Shown: one piece after another, positions 1 to 8,738 of the stretch
Numbering within the stretch: position 1 is the first letter of the stretch
How the letters are laid out: each line of letters begins with the position of its first letter
Source of the DNA: Paragemmobacter amnigenus
GTDB taxonomy: Bacteria > Pseudomonadota > Alphaproteobacteria > Rhodobacterales > Rhodobacteraceae
Assembly (NCBI RefSeq): GCF_009908265.2
Contig: NZ_JAAATX020000017.1
Span: 20,302 to 84,301 of the forward strand
Direction: 5' to 3'
Length of the DNA stretch: 64,000 nucleotides
Made by a program: the position numbers and the translations under genes
The notes under the pieces: generated by a model
What the model was told of the DNA's origin: nothing
Seen by the model: only the letters and a program-made list of their open reading frames with translations
Databases searched by the model: none

Positions 1-286
1 GCGAGCGGATCAGCGGCCCGGTGTCGTGGGCCCCGACGATCACCGGGACGTTCGACCAGATCAGCGCTGCGGCGTTCAGGCTCTCGCCGCCTCTGGGATA
101 GGTAGCGAGACGGATCGAATTGCCGAGCCGGGTGCCCAACCCTGCGCCGGTGATCTGGCCGCGCCAAGCGGATTTGAGGCCCGCGCCCGCCTCGCGCATG
201 GCGGTGGTGACGGCCTTTTCACCTGCGGCGATTTCCGCCTGCATCATCGCAACGATGTCAGGATCGATGGTGAGCTTCAGTTTCAT
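1..286 (-). CDS. Phage protein, DUF6441-like (partial)
   Basis: An open frame starts at 286 and runs off the left edge of the window; 95 codons are visible and no stop is reached. The product begins MKLKLTIDPDIVAMMQAEIA, and its length so far, charge and position resemble the DUF6441 / minor tail-component proteins that follow the head-tail joiner in alphaproteobacterial prophages. The start ATG overlaps the TGA of the upstream joiner by 4 bp, so the two are probably translationally coupled. The exact tail role is not visible. The family call rests on position and general resemblance and is moderate; that it is a real coding region is likely because the frame is open and the overlap is of ATGA type. 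Confidence 0.6.
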   Translation of the reverse strand, partial: MKLKLTIDPDIVAMMQAEIAAGEKAVTTAMREAGAGLKSAWRGQITGAGLGTRLGNSIRLATYPRGGESLNAAALIWSNVPVIVGAHDTGPLIRS

Positions 287-597
287 GCTGGCCTAAGGTC
301 CAGCGTCCAGATCAGCCGATCGCGGTCGCGCAGCGGTTCTCCCTGGATCACATGGCTGTCCGCGCCGATGACGATGACGTCGCCAGTGCGCGGGGCAGGT
401 AGGTCGGCCACACGCACATCCACCACCGTCGTGTCACTGACGAAGCGGCCCACGCCAAAGTCGGTGACGCGGTCGGGCGCACGGCGGATGATGCGGATCG
501 GGCGTTCCTCGGAGGTGGTGGCCGAGATCCAGAGGGCCGGGGCCGCCATGGACGCATGGGTGAAAATGCGGTCCATGGCGGCAGCGAAGACGGACAT
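283..597 (-). CDS. Phage head-tail joining protein
   Basis: A 104-residue protein starting MSVFAAAMDRIF, in the slot after the capsid gene where lambda-like phages encode the gpFII-type head-tail connector. The C-terminal half is rich in short beta-strand-like stretches (for example GDVIVIGADSHVIQGEP), as expected for small connector proteins that add to the completed head and accept the tail. The length matches the family (about 100-120 residues). It lies 11 bp downstream of the capsid gene and overlaps the next phage gene by 4 bp, within one late operon. Function is inferred mainly from position and size. Confidence 0.65.
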   Translation of the reverse strand: MSVFAAAMDRIFTHASMAAPALWISATTSEERPIRIIRRAPDRVTDFGVGRFVSDTTVVDVRVADLPAPRTGDVIVIGADSHVIQGEPLRDRDRLIWTLDLRPA

Positions 598-608
598 GGG
601 GCTGTCCG

Positions 609-1634
609 TCAGTTCGAGCTGTGGATCCGGACGGCCAGCCGGGGCCGCTTGTTGACCGGCAGGATTGAGGCCTCGGTCATGACGTCGATCCAGCGGCCTT
701 TTTCGTCGAGGTGCTGGCGGGCATAGAGCGGCAGGCCGATGGTGTTGGCAGTCTCCAGCAGGTTCGCTGGGCCGCCATAGGTGGTGAAGGTGTCCATCGT
801 CCCGAGCGGGAAGGCGATCCCTTCGTTCGCCGGGACCAGCCGTTCTGTCGCTTTGGTCGAGAGGGTGACGGTGCCCGAGTATTCTTCGAACAGGATCCCG
901 CCGAAGGGGAAGTTGCGGCGGACATCCTCGCGCAGGGGCTGGGCGCCGGTCGAGGCGTAGAACTTGTACGCCTCTTCCGTCTTCGGATGGGCGATCAGCT
1001 TGTCGAAGAACTCCCGGCTGACCAGCGCATGGACGCTGGTCATCGCCTCGCCCAGCAGATTGTCCTCGATGGCGCGCAGCACCTCGCGGACCTTGCCCTG
1101 CACGTTCGTGCCTGCGGTTCCGAGGACGAAGTCGACCGAGATCTGCGCCAGGCCGAATTCCGTGAAGTAGTTGTAGAGGGTCGTCCCGGCCCCGTCCTTC
1201 ACGATGCCGCGGAGCGCGTTCATCTCCATGTATTCGCGGGTCTGGGCATGCTTGCGCCGCATCAGCAGGAGCTTGCGGTTCATCACTTCGACGAGGGGAT
1301 CGGCCGCATCGAACGCGCCGCCCAGCGCGGGCTGTCCTTGGATGTCGGCAGGCAGGACCACGTCGTCATGCGGGATCCACGGCAGTGCAAAGCTGCGCAT
1401 GGACCGACCCTCGCGGGTGCCGACGGTGGCAGGGCCGCCGAGGGGTACGGAGGGCAGGAGGCTGAGGACGCCTTCGTATTGCTCAATGATGACAGAGCGC
1501 TGGCTGACACCTTCGAAGCGGAAGAGGCCGATCTGGGCGAGGCGGGTGTAGAGGTTGGGCAGGATGTTGATGGCCTGCGTCATCTCGGCCAGCGAATAGC
1601 CGCCAGCGTCGAAGGGATTGCGGACGAGGGTCAT
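609..1634 (-). CDS. Major capsid protein, gpE family
   Basis: This 341-residue protein forms the phage head shell. The frame is open further upstream, but the ATG at 1634 (MTLVRNPFDAGGYSLAEM) is chosen because a CGGAG ribosome-binding site precedes it and the upstream extension is low-complexity. The early segment INILPNLYTRLAQIGLF and the late segments NEGIAFPLGT and RLAVRIHSSN are typical of the lambda gpE / Phage_cap_E family, and the length is close to lambda gpE (341). It follows the decoration protein by 25 bp, as D precedes E in lambda. Confidence in the capsid call is high from both sequence pattern and operon order. Confidence 0.9.
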   Translation of the reverse strand: MTLVRNPFDAGGYSLAEMTQAINILPNLYTRLAQIGLFRFEGVSQRSVIIEQYEGVLSLLPSVPLGGPATVGTREGRSMRSFALPWIPHDDVVLPADIQGQPALGGAFDAADPLVEVMNRKLLLMRRKHAQTREYMEMNALRGIVKDGAGTTLYNYFTEFGLAQISVDFVLGTAGTNVQGKVREVLRAIEDNLLGEAMTSVHALVSREFFDKLIAHPKTEEAYKFYASTGAQPLREDVRRNFPFGGILFEEYSGTVTLSTKATERLVPANEGIAFPLGTMDTFTTYGGPANLLETANTIGLPLYARQHLDEKGRWIDVMTEASILPVNKRPRLAVRIHSSN

Positions 1635-1659
1635 GGGGTGCTCCGAGGGATGAGGGGGA

Positions 1660-2040
1660 TCAGACGCCGTCGCGGGCGATGATGCCTGAGGCGGCCAGCT
1701 GGCCGATCTTGGTGGTGATCTTGGCGGCGTCATCGACGGTGGCGTCGTAGGCAAGCCCAGAACGCGAGACGATTGCGGGGCCGCGGGCGACGACGATGCC
1801 CACGGCATCGGCCAATGTCGCATCGACGGCATAGAGGAGGACAGCCGAGGCGGTCTGCGCGCCGTCGGTGCCGCCGCTGGTCGCGAGCTTGTACTTGCCG
1901 CTGGCGGTGATGCGGCCGAGGACAGCGCCGACGGGATAAGGCATACCCGCGAGCAGCGTTACCACCTCGCGGGTATAGTTCGGGTTGACCTCATATTTGA
2001 GGACATCGCCCATGCTGGGCGGTTCCGTCAGGACGGGCAT
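1660..2040 (-). CDS. Head decoration protein, lambda gpD-like
   Basis: A 126-residue protein starting MPVLTEPPSMGDVLKYEVNP. The alternating small-residue strands (GAVLGRITASGKYKLA, ASAVLLYAVDATLADA) match the head-decoration protein D family, trimeric proteins that stabilise the expanded capsid. Lambda gpD is 110 residues. It sits between the protease/scaffold gene and the capsid gene, exactly as in lambda (C-Nu3-D-E). The product is cytoplasmic and virion-associated. Confidence 0.85.
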   Translation of the reverse strand: MPVLTEPPSMGDVLKYEVNPNYTREVVTLLAGMPYPVGAVLGRITASGKYKLATSGGTDGAQTASAVLLYAVDATLADAVGIVVARGPAIVSRSGLAYDATVDDAAKITTKIGQLAASGIIARDGV

Positions 2041-2102
2041 CGTTCAGTCTCCAGGATGTTCGGGATGGGGTGCGCCGGGCGCGGCAGTGGTCTGCGCCGG
2101 GA

Positions 2103-2477
2103 TCAGCGCGAGGCGGCGGCCGACTTTTTCGCGGCCGCGACGATGGGGCTTTCCTTCGCGCCCGCCGCCGGGGCGGTCGCGATGATGCCTGCGGCGTCAC
2201 TGCGCGCGGCGAGATCGGCCAGCACCTTGGCGCGCAGCGCTTCCGGCTTCACGCTCTTGGCGACCGCATCGGCGGCATCGATCTGGATGCCGAGGCGCGC
2301 GGCCTGCGCGCATACCTGCGCGACCTCGGCCGCCTCGGCGCGGATGGCTTCCGGCGACATTGCGGCCGCCGCCGTCTGCGCCGGTGCGATTGCCGTGGGC
2401 GCGGCCGGTTCCGGCGGGGTGCTGGCGACGGGCGCGGCCGGAGGCTGCGCATGATCGTCGGGGGCAGTGGTCATCAT
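2103..2477 (-). CDS. Putative nested scaffold protein (Nu3-like, internal start)
   Basis: Within the protease gene, in the same frame, codon 314 is an ATG (2477-2475) followed directly by a second ATG, and it is preceded on the minus strand by AGAGGAAAGG ending 5 bases upstream. That is a very good ribosome-binding site for the middle of a gene. Translation from it would give a 124-residue Ala/Pro-rich then helical protein. Lambda makes its scaffold Nu3 in the same way, from an in-frame start inside C. That this start is used is inference from the ribosome-binding site and the analogy. Confidence 0.5.
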   Translation of the reverse strand: MMTTAPDDHAQPPAAPVASTPPEPAAPTAIAPAQTAAAAMSPEAIRAEAAEVAQVCAQAARLGIQIDAADAVAKSVKPEALRAKVLADLAARSDAAGIIATAPAAGAKESPIVAAAKKSAAASR

Positions 2478-3416
2478 CGGGCCCTTTCCTCTGGGGGTGG
2501 ATGTGCCGCGGGGTGCGGCGGCGAAAGCGCGGAAAGCGGTGACGGGATCGGCCACCTCGTCGGCGAGTCCGGCGAAGATGGCCGCCTCACCGCGGAAGAC
2601 GGCGGCCTCGGTGCCCAGTGCCTGAAGCGTGTCGAGGCGTCGGCCACGACCTTCGGCGACGGTTTCGGCGAAGAGCTGGCGCAGGTCTTCCAACTCGCCT
2701 GCGATCCGGTCGCGGACGGCCTTGGGAAGCGGCTGATAGGGGTTCGCATCGACCTTGCGGGCGCCTGCATGGATCAGCGTGACGGCGATGCCCTTCTGGT
2801 CCAGCGCCCCGCTCATGTCGCTGTGCATGGCCACGACACCGATGCTGCCGACAGCCCCGGTGCGCGGCAGGATGATCCGGTCGGCCTGGGAGGCCAGCGC
2901 ATAGGCTGCGGACAGCGCGTGATCCGCGACGAAGGCACGGACTGGCTTCTGCGTCCGAGCGGCCCGGATACGATCCGCGAGGTCAAAGGCCCCCGCGACC
3001 TCGCCACCGAAGCTGTCGATATCGAGCGCAATGCCGCGGATGGCAGGATCGGCCAGCGCCGCCTGCAGCTGGGCGGCGATCCCCTCGTAGGAGGTCAGGC
3101 CGGAGGATTGCCCGATCCAGGCCCCGCGATGCACCAGCGTGCCCGCGATCTTGATGACCGCGATCCCGTCCACGACGGCAAAAGGTTGGCCGCCGTTTCG
3201 CGTCTGGCGGTTGGTCAGGTCGTCGCCGAACAGCGAGCCCCGAGCGGGCAGGGTGGCTGCATACTGATCATCGGCCATGATCTCCAGCCCCTCGACGCTG
3301 ATTTCCCTGCCGGTGATCCGGGGGCCAAGACCGGTCAGGAAAGTCAGCGCCTTGGCGGGATCGACCATCAGGGGCGTGTTGAAGACGCGCTGGGCGATCT
3401 GGGTGTGGTGCATCAT
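2103..3416 (-). CDS. S49 (SppA-like) prohead protease with scaffold tail
   Basis: A 437-residue protein equivalent to lambda gpC. The N-terminal ~280 residues form a ClpP-fold S49 peptidase: IKIAGTLVHRG, then LDIDSFGGEVAGAFDLA, then ADHALSAAYALA with the likely nucleophile Ser near residue 168, then GAVGSIGVVAMH. From about residue 290 the sequence becomes Ala/Pro-rich (PPAAPVASTPPEP) and then helical, typical of a scaffold domain. The enzyme is expected to cleave scaffold and portal inside the prohead. It overlaps the portal gene by 4 bp upstream and precedes gpD. A nested scaffold start lies in the same frame (separate entry). Confidence 0.88.
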   Translation of the reverse strand: MMHHTQIAQRVFNTPLMVDPAKALTFLTGLGPRITGREISVEGLEIMADDQYAATLPARGSLFGDDLTNRQTRNGGQPFAVVDGIAVIKIAGTLVHRGAWIGQSSGLTSYEGIAAQLQAALADPAIRGIALDIDSFGGEVAGAFDLADRIRAARTQKPVRAFVADHALSAAYALASQADRIILPRTGAVGSIGVVAMHSDMSGALDQKGIAVTLIHAGARKVDANPYQPLPKAVRDRIAGELEDLRQLFAETVAEGRGRRLDTLQALGTEAAVFRGEAAIFAGLADEVADPVTAFRAFAAAPRGTSTPRGKGPMMTTAPDDHAQPPAAPVASTPPEPAAPTAIAPAQTAAAAMSPEAIRAEAAEVAQVCAQAARLGIQIDAADAVAKSVKPEALRAKVLADLAARSDAAGIIATAPAAGAKESPIVAAAKKSAAASR

Positions 3417-4930
3417 CCTTCCTCCGCGGGCCGGGGTGCCCGGTTCTCGCCGTCGTCATCCTGATCGTCGCTGTCCTGCTGTTCCTGCCGCTGGCCCTCG
3501 GCATCACCCGGCGCAGCGCCGCCACCCGCCGCCTGTGCGGGCGATCCGGGCCGCCGGAAGTCGAGACCCAGTTCCGCCTCGCGCTTGCGTTCGGCCGCGA
3601 TTTCCCGGTCGACCTGTTCAGCGTCGTAGCCGCGTTCGGCGATGGCCTGCGTGCGGGATTTCAGGCCTGCTTCGATCTGCAGGATTTCCGCCGCAGCATC
3701 CTTGGCCGGGTCGATCCAGTCCCATTTCGTTGGAAGCCAGTCACAGGCGAGGTATTGGCGCCGGTCGGTGGCATATCCCGGCAGGTCGATGGCACCCGCA
3801 AAAACCGCGATGTCCATCCAGCGTGTCCAGACAGCGCGGCAGAGCTGATAGACCATGACCGAATGCTGGATGGCCGAGATGCGACGTCGGAAGTCGACGA
3901 GGGCAATGCGAGTGTTCGAGAAGTTGCCCTTGGCCGTGTCGCCCGTCAGGTAGCCATAGGGCACGCCCAGCGCCGCGCCGATCTGCAACAGCGTGCGGTA
4001 CTGAAACGGTTCATATGTCGATCCGGAATCCGGCGTCGATGGCGTGGTCACATCCTCGCCGGGATCGAGCCGCACCACCTGGCCCGGCTCTACTTCGAGA
4101 TCGTCCTCGGCCGGATCGAGGGCGGTTTCCGGCGCGGGGGAGGTTATGAACATCGCGAACATCGCCGCGGTCTTCTTCCGCTCCAATTCCGCATCGTCGT
4201 AGAGATCGAGGGTGAAGAGCTTCACCACGGCCGCGGCAAAACGCGACACCCCGCGCAACTGGCCCGCTTCGACCGGGTCGAGGATGTGGATGACCTCGGA
4301 CGCGGGCACGCGCACGGTTTCACCCACCAGCCCCGGATCAGTCATGTCGCCCGGATGGCGGCGCAGGAAGTGATACGCCACGCGCCGCCCGATCCCGTCG
4401 AACTCGATGCCTTGGCGGATTGATCCGGAACCCGGCAGAACGCGGGTCATGTCCTGGGGCAGCATTTCCGAGGGCAGCATCTGCAGCTGCATTGGCACGG
4501 TCAGCCCATCCTCGGGACGCCGGGTGCGGATGCGCAGGAAGACCTCACCCGCCAGAAACACCTCGCGGGCTGCCCTGCGCTGGAGGCCGAAAAAGTCGGT
4601 CAGCCCCTCTGCGTCCGCCTCGTCGGTCCAGGCAAGCCATAGCTTCTGCAGCTCCTCTTTCTTGCCGGGATCGGCGATTTTCGACGAGGGCTTGATCCCG
4701 TCGCCAACGACATGGTTGGCAAAGGCGTCGACGGCGTTCGCCGCATAGCCGTTGTTGCGCACGAGCCAGCGCGCCCGGGCGGTGATGGTCTCGCCCGAGG
4801 CGGCGATCAGCGTGTTCACATGCGCCCGGGTGGCCCGGAACCCGCGCATGCGGCGGTGCGACTGCGCCGCGTCAAACCCGCCGATGATCGAGCCGAGGCG
4901 CGCGCGGAAGGCGTCGAGCACCATGGTCAC
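3413..4930 (-). CDS. Phage portal protein, lambda gpB family
   Basis: A 505-residue protein that forms the dodecameric DNA entry ring at the head vertex. The N-terminus (MTMVLDAFRARLGSIIGGFD) and the sequence TARARWLVRNNGYAANAVDA, then EVFLAGEVFLRIR, and GAALGVPYGYLTGDTAKGNFS in the second half are hallmarks of the lambda-type portal family (PF05136). Length is close to lambda gpB (533). The C-terminal ~50 residues are charged and low complexity. It overlaps the gpW-like gene (4 bp) and the protease gene (4 bp), indicating tight translational coupling in the late operon. Confidence 0.92.
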   Translation of the reverse strand: MTMVLDAFRARLGSIIGGFDAAQSHRRMRGFRATRAHVNTLIAASGETITARARWLVRNNGYAANAVDAFANHVVGDGIKPSSKIADPGKKEELQKLWLAWTDEADAEGLTDFFGLQRRAAREVFLAGEVFLRIRTRRPEDGLTVPMQLQMLPSEMLPQDMTRVLPGSGSIRQGIEFDGIGRRVAYHFLRRHPGDMTDPGLVGETVRVPASEVIHILDPVEAGQLRGVSRFAAAVVKLFTLDLYDDAELERKKTAAMFAMFITSPAPETALDPAEDDLEVEPGQVVRLDPGEDVTTPSTPDSGSTYEPFQYRTLLQIGAALGVPYGYLTGDTAKGNFSNTRIALVDFRRRISAIQHSVMVYQLCRAVWTRWMDIAVFAGAIDLPGYATDRRQYLACDWLPTKWDWIDPAKDAAAEILQIEAGLKSRTQAIAERGYDAEQVDREIAAERKREAELGLDFRRPGSPAQAAGGGAAPGDAEGQRQEQQDSDDQDDDGENRAPRPAEEG

Positions 4931-5142
4931 AGACCCTTGGTGGCCACGGTGCCCCAGCGACGGCGGCGGGCAGACGTGCCGCTGGTGGTGGCAATGCGGG
5001 CTTCCAGATCGCGAATGGCCGCGGCCAGTTCGGCATCCGAGCCATAGGTCACCGTCTTGCCGTCATAGCTGAGGCTGCGCAGCCCTGCGAAGCGGGCTTC
5101 CTGCAGCGCGGTCAGCAGGGCCTGCATGCGTTCCAGGTCCAT
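4927..5142 (-). CDS. gpW-like head-tail joining protein
   Basis: A 71-residue protein starting MDLERMQALLTALQEARFAG. It has the gpW pattern: an N-terminal helix with ALQEAR, a short beta hairpin (SYDGKTVTYGS), a second helix (DAELAAAIRDLEARIA) and a basic tail. The frame stays open further upstream, but the ATG at 5142 is chosen because it overlaps the terminase TGA by one base (TGATG) and gives the family's usual length (about 68). gpW is added to the packaged head before the tail joins. Lambda has the same order, A-W-B. Confidence 0.8.
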   Translation of the reverse strand: MDLERMQALLTALQEARFAGLRSLSYDGKTVTYGSDAELAAAIRDLEARIATTSGTSARRRRWGTVATKGL

Positions 5143-7208
5143 CAGTCCCTCATGAAGTTCGGGGTGTAGGCCCGCCGTCTCCGGCGTGGCGTGGTCAGGG
5201 TTCCGGCCTTGGGTTGGGCCGGGTCTTGTTTGGCGATGTCGGTTGCGGTGGCCGTGGGCATGCGCGTTTCCACGCCCGCCTGCGCCTCGAGCCGCCGCCA
5301 GGTGGCGTCGTCCCACCGGTCGGCACCAAGGATCCACGCCGCGGCACGGGCATAGACCCGGCAGTCCAGCGCCTCGTTCCGCTCGCGCATCTTCTGCCAT
5401 TCCTGATGGGCATAGCCGCGCTTGTTGCGGATCGTGACCAGCTGCTCGGCCACCAGCTGTTTCAGCCATTCGGTGTCGGCCCAGCTTGGGATGTGCACGG
5501 TTCCTGGCGCATCGAGAACGCCCAGCGCGCGATCCTCGTCACTCGGCCGTTCGATCCGCAGGAACCGGTAGGTCTCCGTCTTGAAGGTCGCTGTCGCCAC
5601 CGACCAGAGCCGCGCGCCGCGGCGCAGGCGTTTCCCGCCGATCGTGGCATCGACATAGGTCGGGCCAGACACGGGTGCCGAACGGTTGAACCCTTCGAGG
5701 CCCTTCAGCGGCGCCACCTGTTCGAAGCCGACCTTGCGCGACCAGGCATAGACGGCCGCCGCCTCATAGCCGGTGTCGATGCCAAGCCGTGCCACGGTCA
5801 TGAAGGCGCCGTTGGCATGTTGCCACGACCGGCCGAGCAGCTCCGTCAACTTGTCCCAGGCGGCCGGATCGTCAGGCCCGCCGGGAATGACGATGTGATC
5901 GACAAGCCAGCTTTCCATGCCCCGGCCCCAGGCCCAGATGTCGACCTCGATCCGGTCCTTCTGGACGTCGGCCCCGGCCGTCAGGAACAGCCCGGCCATT
6001 GGCACGGTGCCGGGCTTCCAGGATTCCCGCCTATCTGCCAGCCGCTGCCAATCCGGCGCATCGCCGCTTTCGACCCATGTCTCGCCCAAGAGCGTGTTGC
6101 GCGCGGCGCGCAACGTCTCGTCCGACCCCTGGGCCGCCAGCCATTCCCGCGCCACGTCGGACCAGCTTTTCCACCCGAGCGGCGAATAGAGCGCCGAGAG
6201 GTGGAAGCCGATGGCCTTCGGATCCCTGGAAACCGCTGTCGGTCGCCATTCGCCGCGGGCTAGCATCTCGGTCTTGTGATGCTCGGCGATGGTACGTTCG
6301 CAGCCTTCGCAGTGATAGGCGGCGGTTTCCGGCTTTCCCTTCGCCCAGCGCAGTCGGTCGAACTGAAGCCATTGCATCGCCCCGCAATGCGGGCATGGGA
6401 CGAAGTAGCGCCTCTGGTCCGATGCCTCGAACTCGCGCTCGATCCGCGACAGCCCCCGGATCGTGGGCGTCGAGACCATGAACACCTTGCGCCGGTGCGA
6501 GAAGGTCGTGGTCCGCGCCTCGGCCAGCGTGACCGGATCGCCTTCCTCGTCGGCCGAGGCCGGATAGGCGTCGACCTCGTCAAGGAACACATAGCGCGCG
6601 GGCATCGACCGTAGGCCGGTGGCCGAATTAGCGCCGGTCAGCACCAGGATGCCGCCTGGGAATTCCTTCGACAGCATCGAGTTGCCCGCATCGCGGGATC
6701 GGGCGGGGTTGACCCGTTCGCGCAGAGCCGGACTATCCGCGATCAGCGGATCAAGACGGCCCCGCGAGGTGCGCTTCGCCAGTTCCAGGCTCGGCAGCAC
6801 CGCCAGCATCGGCCCCGGCGCGTGGTGGATGACAAAGCCTATCCAGTTGTTCCCGGCCTCTGTCGCCCCCACCTGCGCGGCTTTCATGAAGGTGATGCGC
6901 TGCGCCGGATGGCCGGGCGATAGCGCATCCATGATCTCGCGCAGGTACGGCGCACGGGCCGTGCGATAGCGCCCCGGCTCGGCCGCGCCGCGCGAGGACA
7001 GCCAGCGATGCTGATCCGCCCATTCCGAGACCGTCAGGTTCGGATCGGGCCGCATCCCCTGCCGCCAGACCCTCAGCAGGTCCTCGGCGCCGTCGAAGCC
7101 GAGGTCGAGACCTGCGGTCAGGTCGATTGGCGTCAGATCGTTTTCATCATCCTCATCATGCAAGCGAGACCCGGAGGTCGGCGAGGGCGTCGAGCTGTTC
7201 GCGGACAT
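5142..7208 (-). CDS. Terminase large subunit, GpA family
   Basis: A 688-residue DNA-packaging motor and nuclease. It shows the N-terminal ATPase with the deviant Walker A KAAQVGATEAGNN near residue 110 and Walker B YVFLDEVDAYP near residue 206. These are followed by a zinc-binding CPHCGAMQW...CEGC segment near residues 265-300 and the C-terminal nuclease domain (ADVQKDRIEVDIWAWGRGME, then GIDTGYEAAAVY). This architecture and length match the GpA family (lambda gpA 641). The start at 7208 overlaps the small terminase gene by 53 bp. Virions carrying a GpA-type terminase normally have cos ends; no cos site was identified by eye. Confidence 0.93.
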   Translation of the reverse strand: MSANSSTPSPTSGSRLHDEDDENDLTPIDLTAGLDLGFDGAEDLLRVWRQGMRPDPNLTVSEWADQHRWLSSRGAAEPGRYRTARAPYLREIMDALSPGHPAQRITFMKAAQVGATEAGNNWIGFVIHHAPGPMLAVLPSLELAKRTSRGRLDPLIADSPALRERVNPARSRDAGNSMLSKEFPGGILVLTGANSATGLRSMPARYVFLDEVDAYPASADEEGDPVTLAEARTTTFSHRRKVFMVSTPTIRGLSRIEREFEASDQRRYFVPCPHCGAMQWLQFDRLRWAKGKPETAAYHCEGCERTIAEHHKTEMLARGEWRPTAVSRDPKAIGFHLSALYSPLGWKSWSDVAREWLAAQGSDETLRAARNTLLGETWVESGDAPDWQRLADRRESWKPGTVPMAGLFLTAGADVQKDRIEVDIWAWGRGMESWLVDHIVIPGGPDDPAAWDKLTELLGRSWQHANGAFMTVARLGIDTGYEAAAVYAWSRKVGFEQVAPLKGLEGFNRSAPVSGPTYVDATIGGKRLRRGARLWSVATATFKTETYRFLRIERPSDEDRALGVLDAPGTVHIPSWADTEWLKQLVAEQLVTIRNKRGYAHQEWQKMRERNEALDCRVYARAAAWILGADRWDDATWRRLEAQAGVETRMPTATATDIAKQDPAQPKAGTLTTPRRRRRAYTPNFMRD

Positions 7209-7692
7209 GGGCTTCCAGCACCCTCTGCATGATCGCGGTCTCGATCGTCACCGATGCCCCGGGTTGCCGTTCCACCTCCGCCATGATCTGCGCCGCCATC
7301 AGTGCGGCCACCCGTCCGGGCCAGGTCACCCAGACATCCCGCGCCTCGCGCGCCAGGCGAAATACCAGCGTTTCCGCCCGCGCGCGGTCGACCATCGTGC
7401 CCTTCTTTTTCTGGACGGCCAGCTGGCGTTCTTGCGCCGCATAGACCGTGAGCGCCGTTCGGGCCTTGATGTAGGAAGTCGTCTCGCCAGGGCTGCTGGA
7501 CAATCCGTCACCGCCCAAAGATCGGCGCTGCTGGTCGGGGTCCGTCATCTCGGCCCGCCGCACATCCGAGGCCGCGGCGTTGATCGATCCGTCGTCATGG
7601 ACCACCAACCGCCCGTTCTTGCGCGCCTTCTGCACCCCGCCGCGGGACAGGCCGGAATGCGCCGCATACTCGCGTTCGCTCATACCTTTCAT
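7156..7692 (-). CDS. Terminase small subunit, Nu1-like
   Basis: A 178-residue protein directly upstream of and overlapping the large terminase. The N-terminus MSEREYAAHSGLSRGGVQKA is a winged-helix / HTH DNA-binding segment, followed by RKNGRLVVHDDGSINAAASD, the usual pattern of Nu1-like small subunits that recognise the packaging site. The central region (TSYIKARTALTVYAAQERQL) is helical and probably oligomerises or binds the large subunit. The start at 7692 is the upstream of two possible ATGs (MKGMSERE); the second, 9 bp further in, is equally plausible. Confidence 0.82.
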   Translation of the reverse strand: MKGMSEREYAAHSGLSRGGVQKARKNGRLVVHDDGSINAAASDVRRAEMTDPDQQRRSLGGDGLSSSPGETTSYIKARTALTVYAAQERQLAVQKKKGTMVDRARAETLVFRLAREARDVWVTWPGRVAALMAAQIMAEVERQPGASVTIETAIMQRVLEAHVREQLDALADLRVSLA

Positions 7693-7808
7693 AGCGCAAA
7701 TAATCCAATCAAGCCAATGATATCGCTTGGTATTCAGTTGATTGGAGGGCGCGACAGAGCGAGTCTGATCGTAAGGAAACGATGCAACTCACCAAAGGAT
7801 GCCCCGCC

Positions 7809-8036
7809 ATGACCCGCCGCACCGCCCGGCCGAACGACAAAGCCCTCGACGCCTTCATCGCTGCCAAGGCCGAGATCGACATCATGCTGGAGCGCCTGAA
7901 GGCCCTGAGCGATGACCATTTCGAGACCCACCCCGACGAGATCAACTGGGGCAATGTCGGCACCCTGAAGCACTACGCGGGCCTGCTACGCCAGATCACC
8001 GACAGCGCTTTCAAGGAAGGCGAACACGCCGACTGA
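7809..8036 (+). CDS. Small hypothetical prophage protein
   Basis: A 75-residue product (MTRRTARPNDKALDAFIAAK) divergent from the terminase genes. The ATG at 7809 is preferred over an upstream ATG at 7782 because AAGGA lies at a workable distance and it removes a short unlikely leader. The sequence is predominantly helical with ILERLKALSDDHFETHPDEINWGNVGTLKHY, has no Cys and no membrane segment, and no family is recognised. It probably forms a short plus-strand unit with the DUF3489 gene that follows. Confidence 0.6.
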   Translation: MTRRTARPNDKALDAFIAAKAEIDIMLERLKALSDDHFETHPDEINWGNVGTLKHYAGLLRQITDSAFKEGEHAD

Positions 8037-8131
8037 CGCGCCCACCCGGCGCAACGGCCGCCCCGTCCGACGACGGGGCTTGCCTCCGTAGACGGCGCGC
8101 ACACCGCGCGCCACAGCGCCCGGAGGCCCCG

Positions 8132-8692
8132 ATGACCACCCCGTCCGACACTCAATCCCTGATCCTGTCCCGCGCCGCGAACCGGCCCGGCAACCTCGCC
8201 CTGCCGCTGCCCGAAGGGCTGGTCGGCGCCGCCGCCAAGATGGTCGTCGGCAAGATGATCGCCCGCGGCTGGCTCGAAGAGGTCGAGGCGAACCTGCGCC
8301 GCAATGAGCCGATGTGGCGCGAGACCGGCGACGGCCACGGCACCACGCTGATCGCGACAGAGGCCGGGCTGGAGGCCGTCGGGATCGAGCCGCTGGCGGC
8401 CAGCGCCGTCACCAGTGCGCGGAAGGCGAAGGCAAAGGCGGCACCCGCGGAATCGCCTGACGACACCGCCACCGCGAAACCCGTCGCCATCCGCGCAGGC
8501 ACCAAGCAGGCCCAGATCATCGCCATGCTCCAGCGTCCCGAGGGGGCATCCATCGCCGAGATCGTCGCAGCGACGTCTTGGCAAGCTCACACCGCGAGAG
8601 GGGCCATTTCCGGGGCGCTGAAGAAGAAACTCGGCCTGCCGATTACCGCCGAGAAGGTCGAGGGCAGGGGGACCGTGTATCGGCTCCCCTGA
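8132..8692 (+). CDS. DUF3489 domain protein
   Basis: A 186-residue product. The start at 8132 is preceded by CGGAGG with 5-base spacing. Residues about 125-186 (KQAQIIAMLQRPEGASIAEI through KVEGRGTVYRLP) match the DUF3489 family, a winged-helix-like module found in alphaproteobacterial phages and chromosomes. The N-terminal half has a second small winged-helix-like stretch (GLVGAAAKMVVGKMIARGWL). A DNA-binding or regulatory role is plausible but not demonstrated. GC content resembles the phage, unlike the AT-richer gene that follows on the other strand. Confidence 0.8.
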   Translation: MTTPSDTQSLILSRAANRPGNLALPLPEGLVGAAAKMVVGKMIARGWLEEVEANLRRNEPMWRETGDGHGTTLIATEAGLEAVGIEPLAASAVTSARKAKAKAAPAESPDDTATAKPVAIRAGTKQAQIIAMLQRPEGASIAEIVAATSWQAHTARGAISGALKKKLGLPITAEKVEGRGTVYRLP

Positions 8693-8738
8693 CTGCGGTT
8701 GGAGTTTCGAATGGATCGAACGCGATTGGATTTCTTGA

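Noticed and set aside
711..1682. Long plus-strand frame (323 codons) over the capsid gene
   Set aside because: It is the antisense of a well-supported capsid gene; codon bias of high-GC DNA opens such frames. The same applies to long antisense frames at 2.1-3.5 kb, 5.2-6.3 kb, 48.4-50.8 kb, 51.5-53.2 kb, 55.9-57.3 kb, 58.4-61.5 kb and 62.7-63.9 kb.
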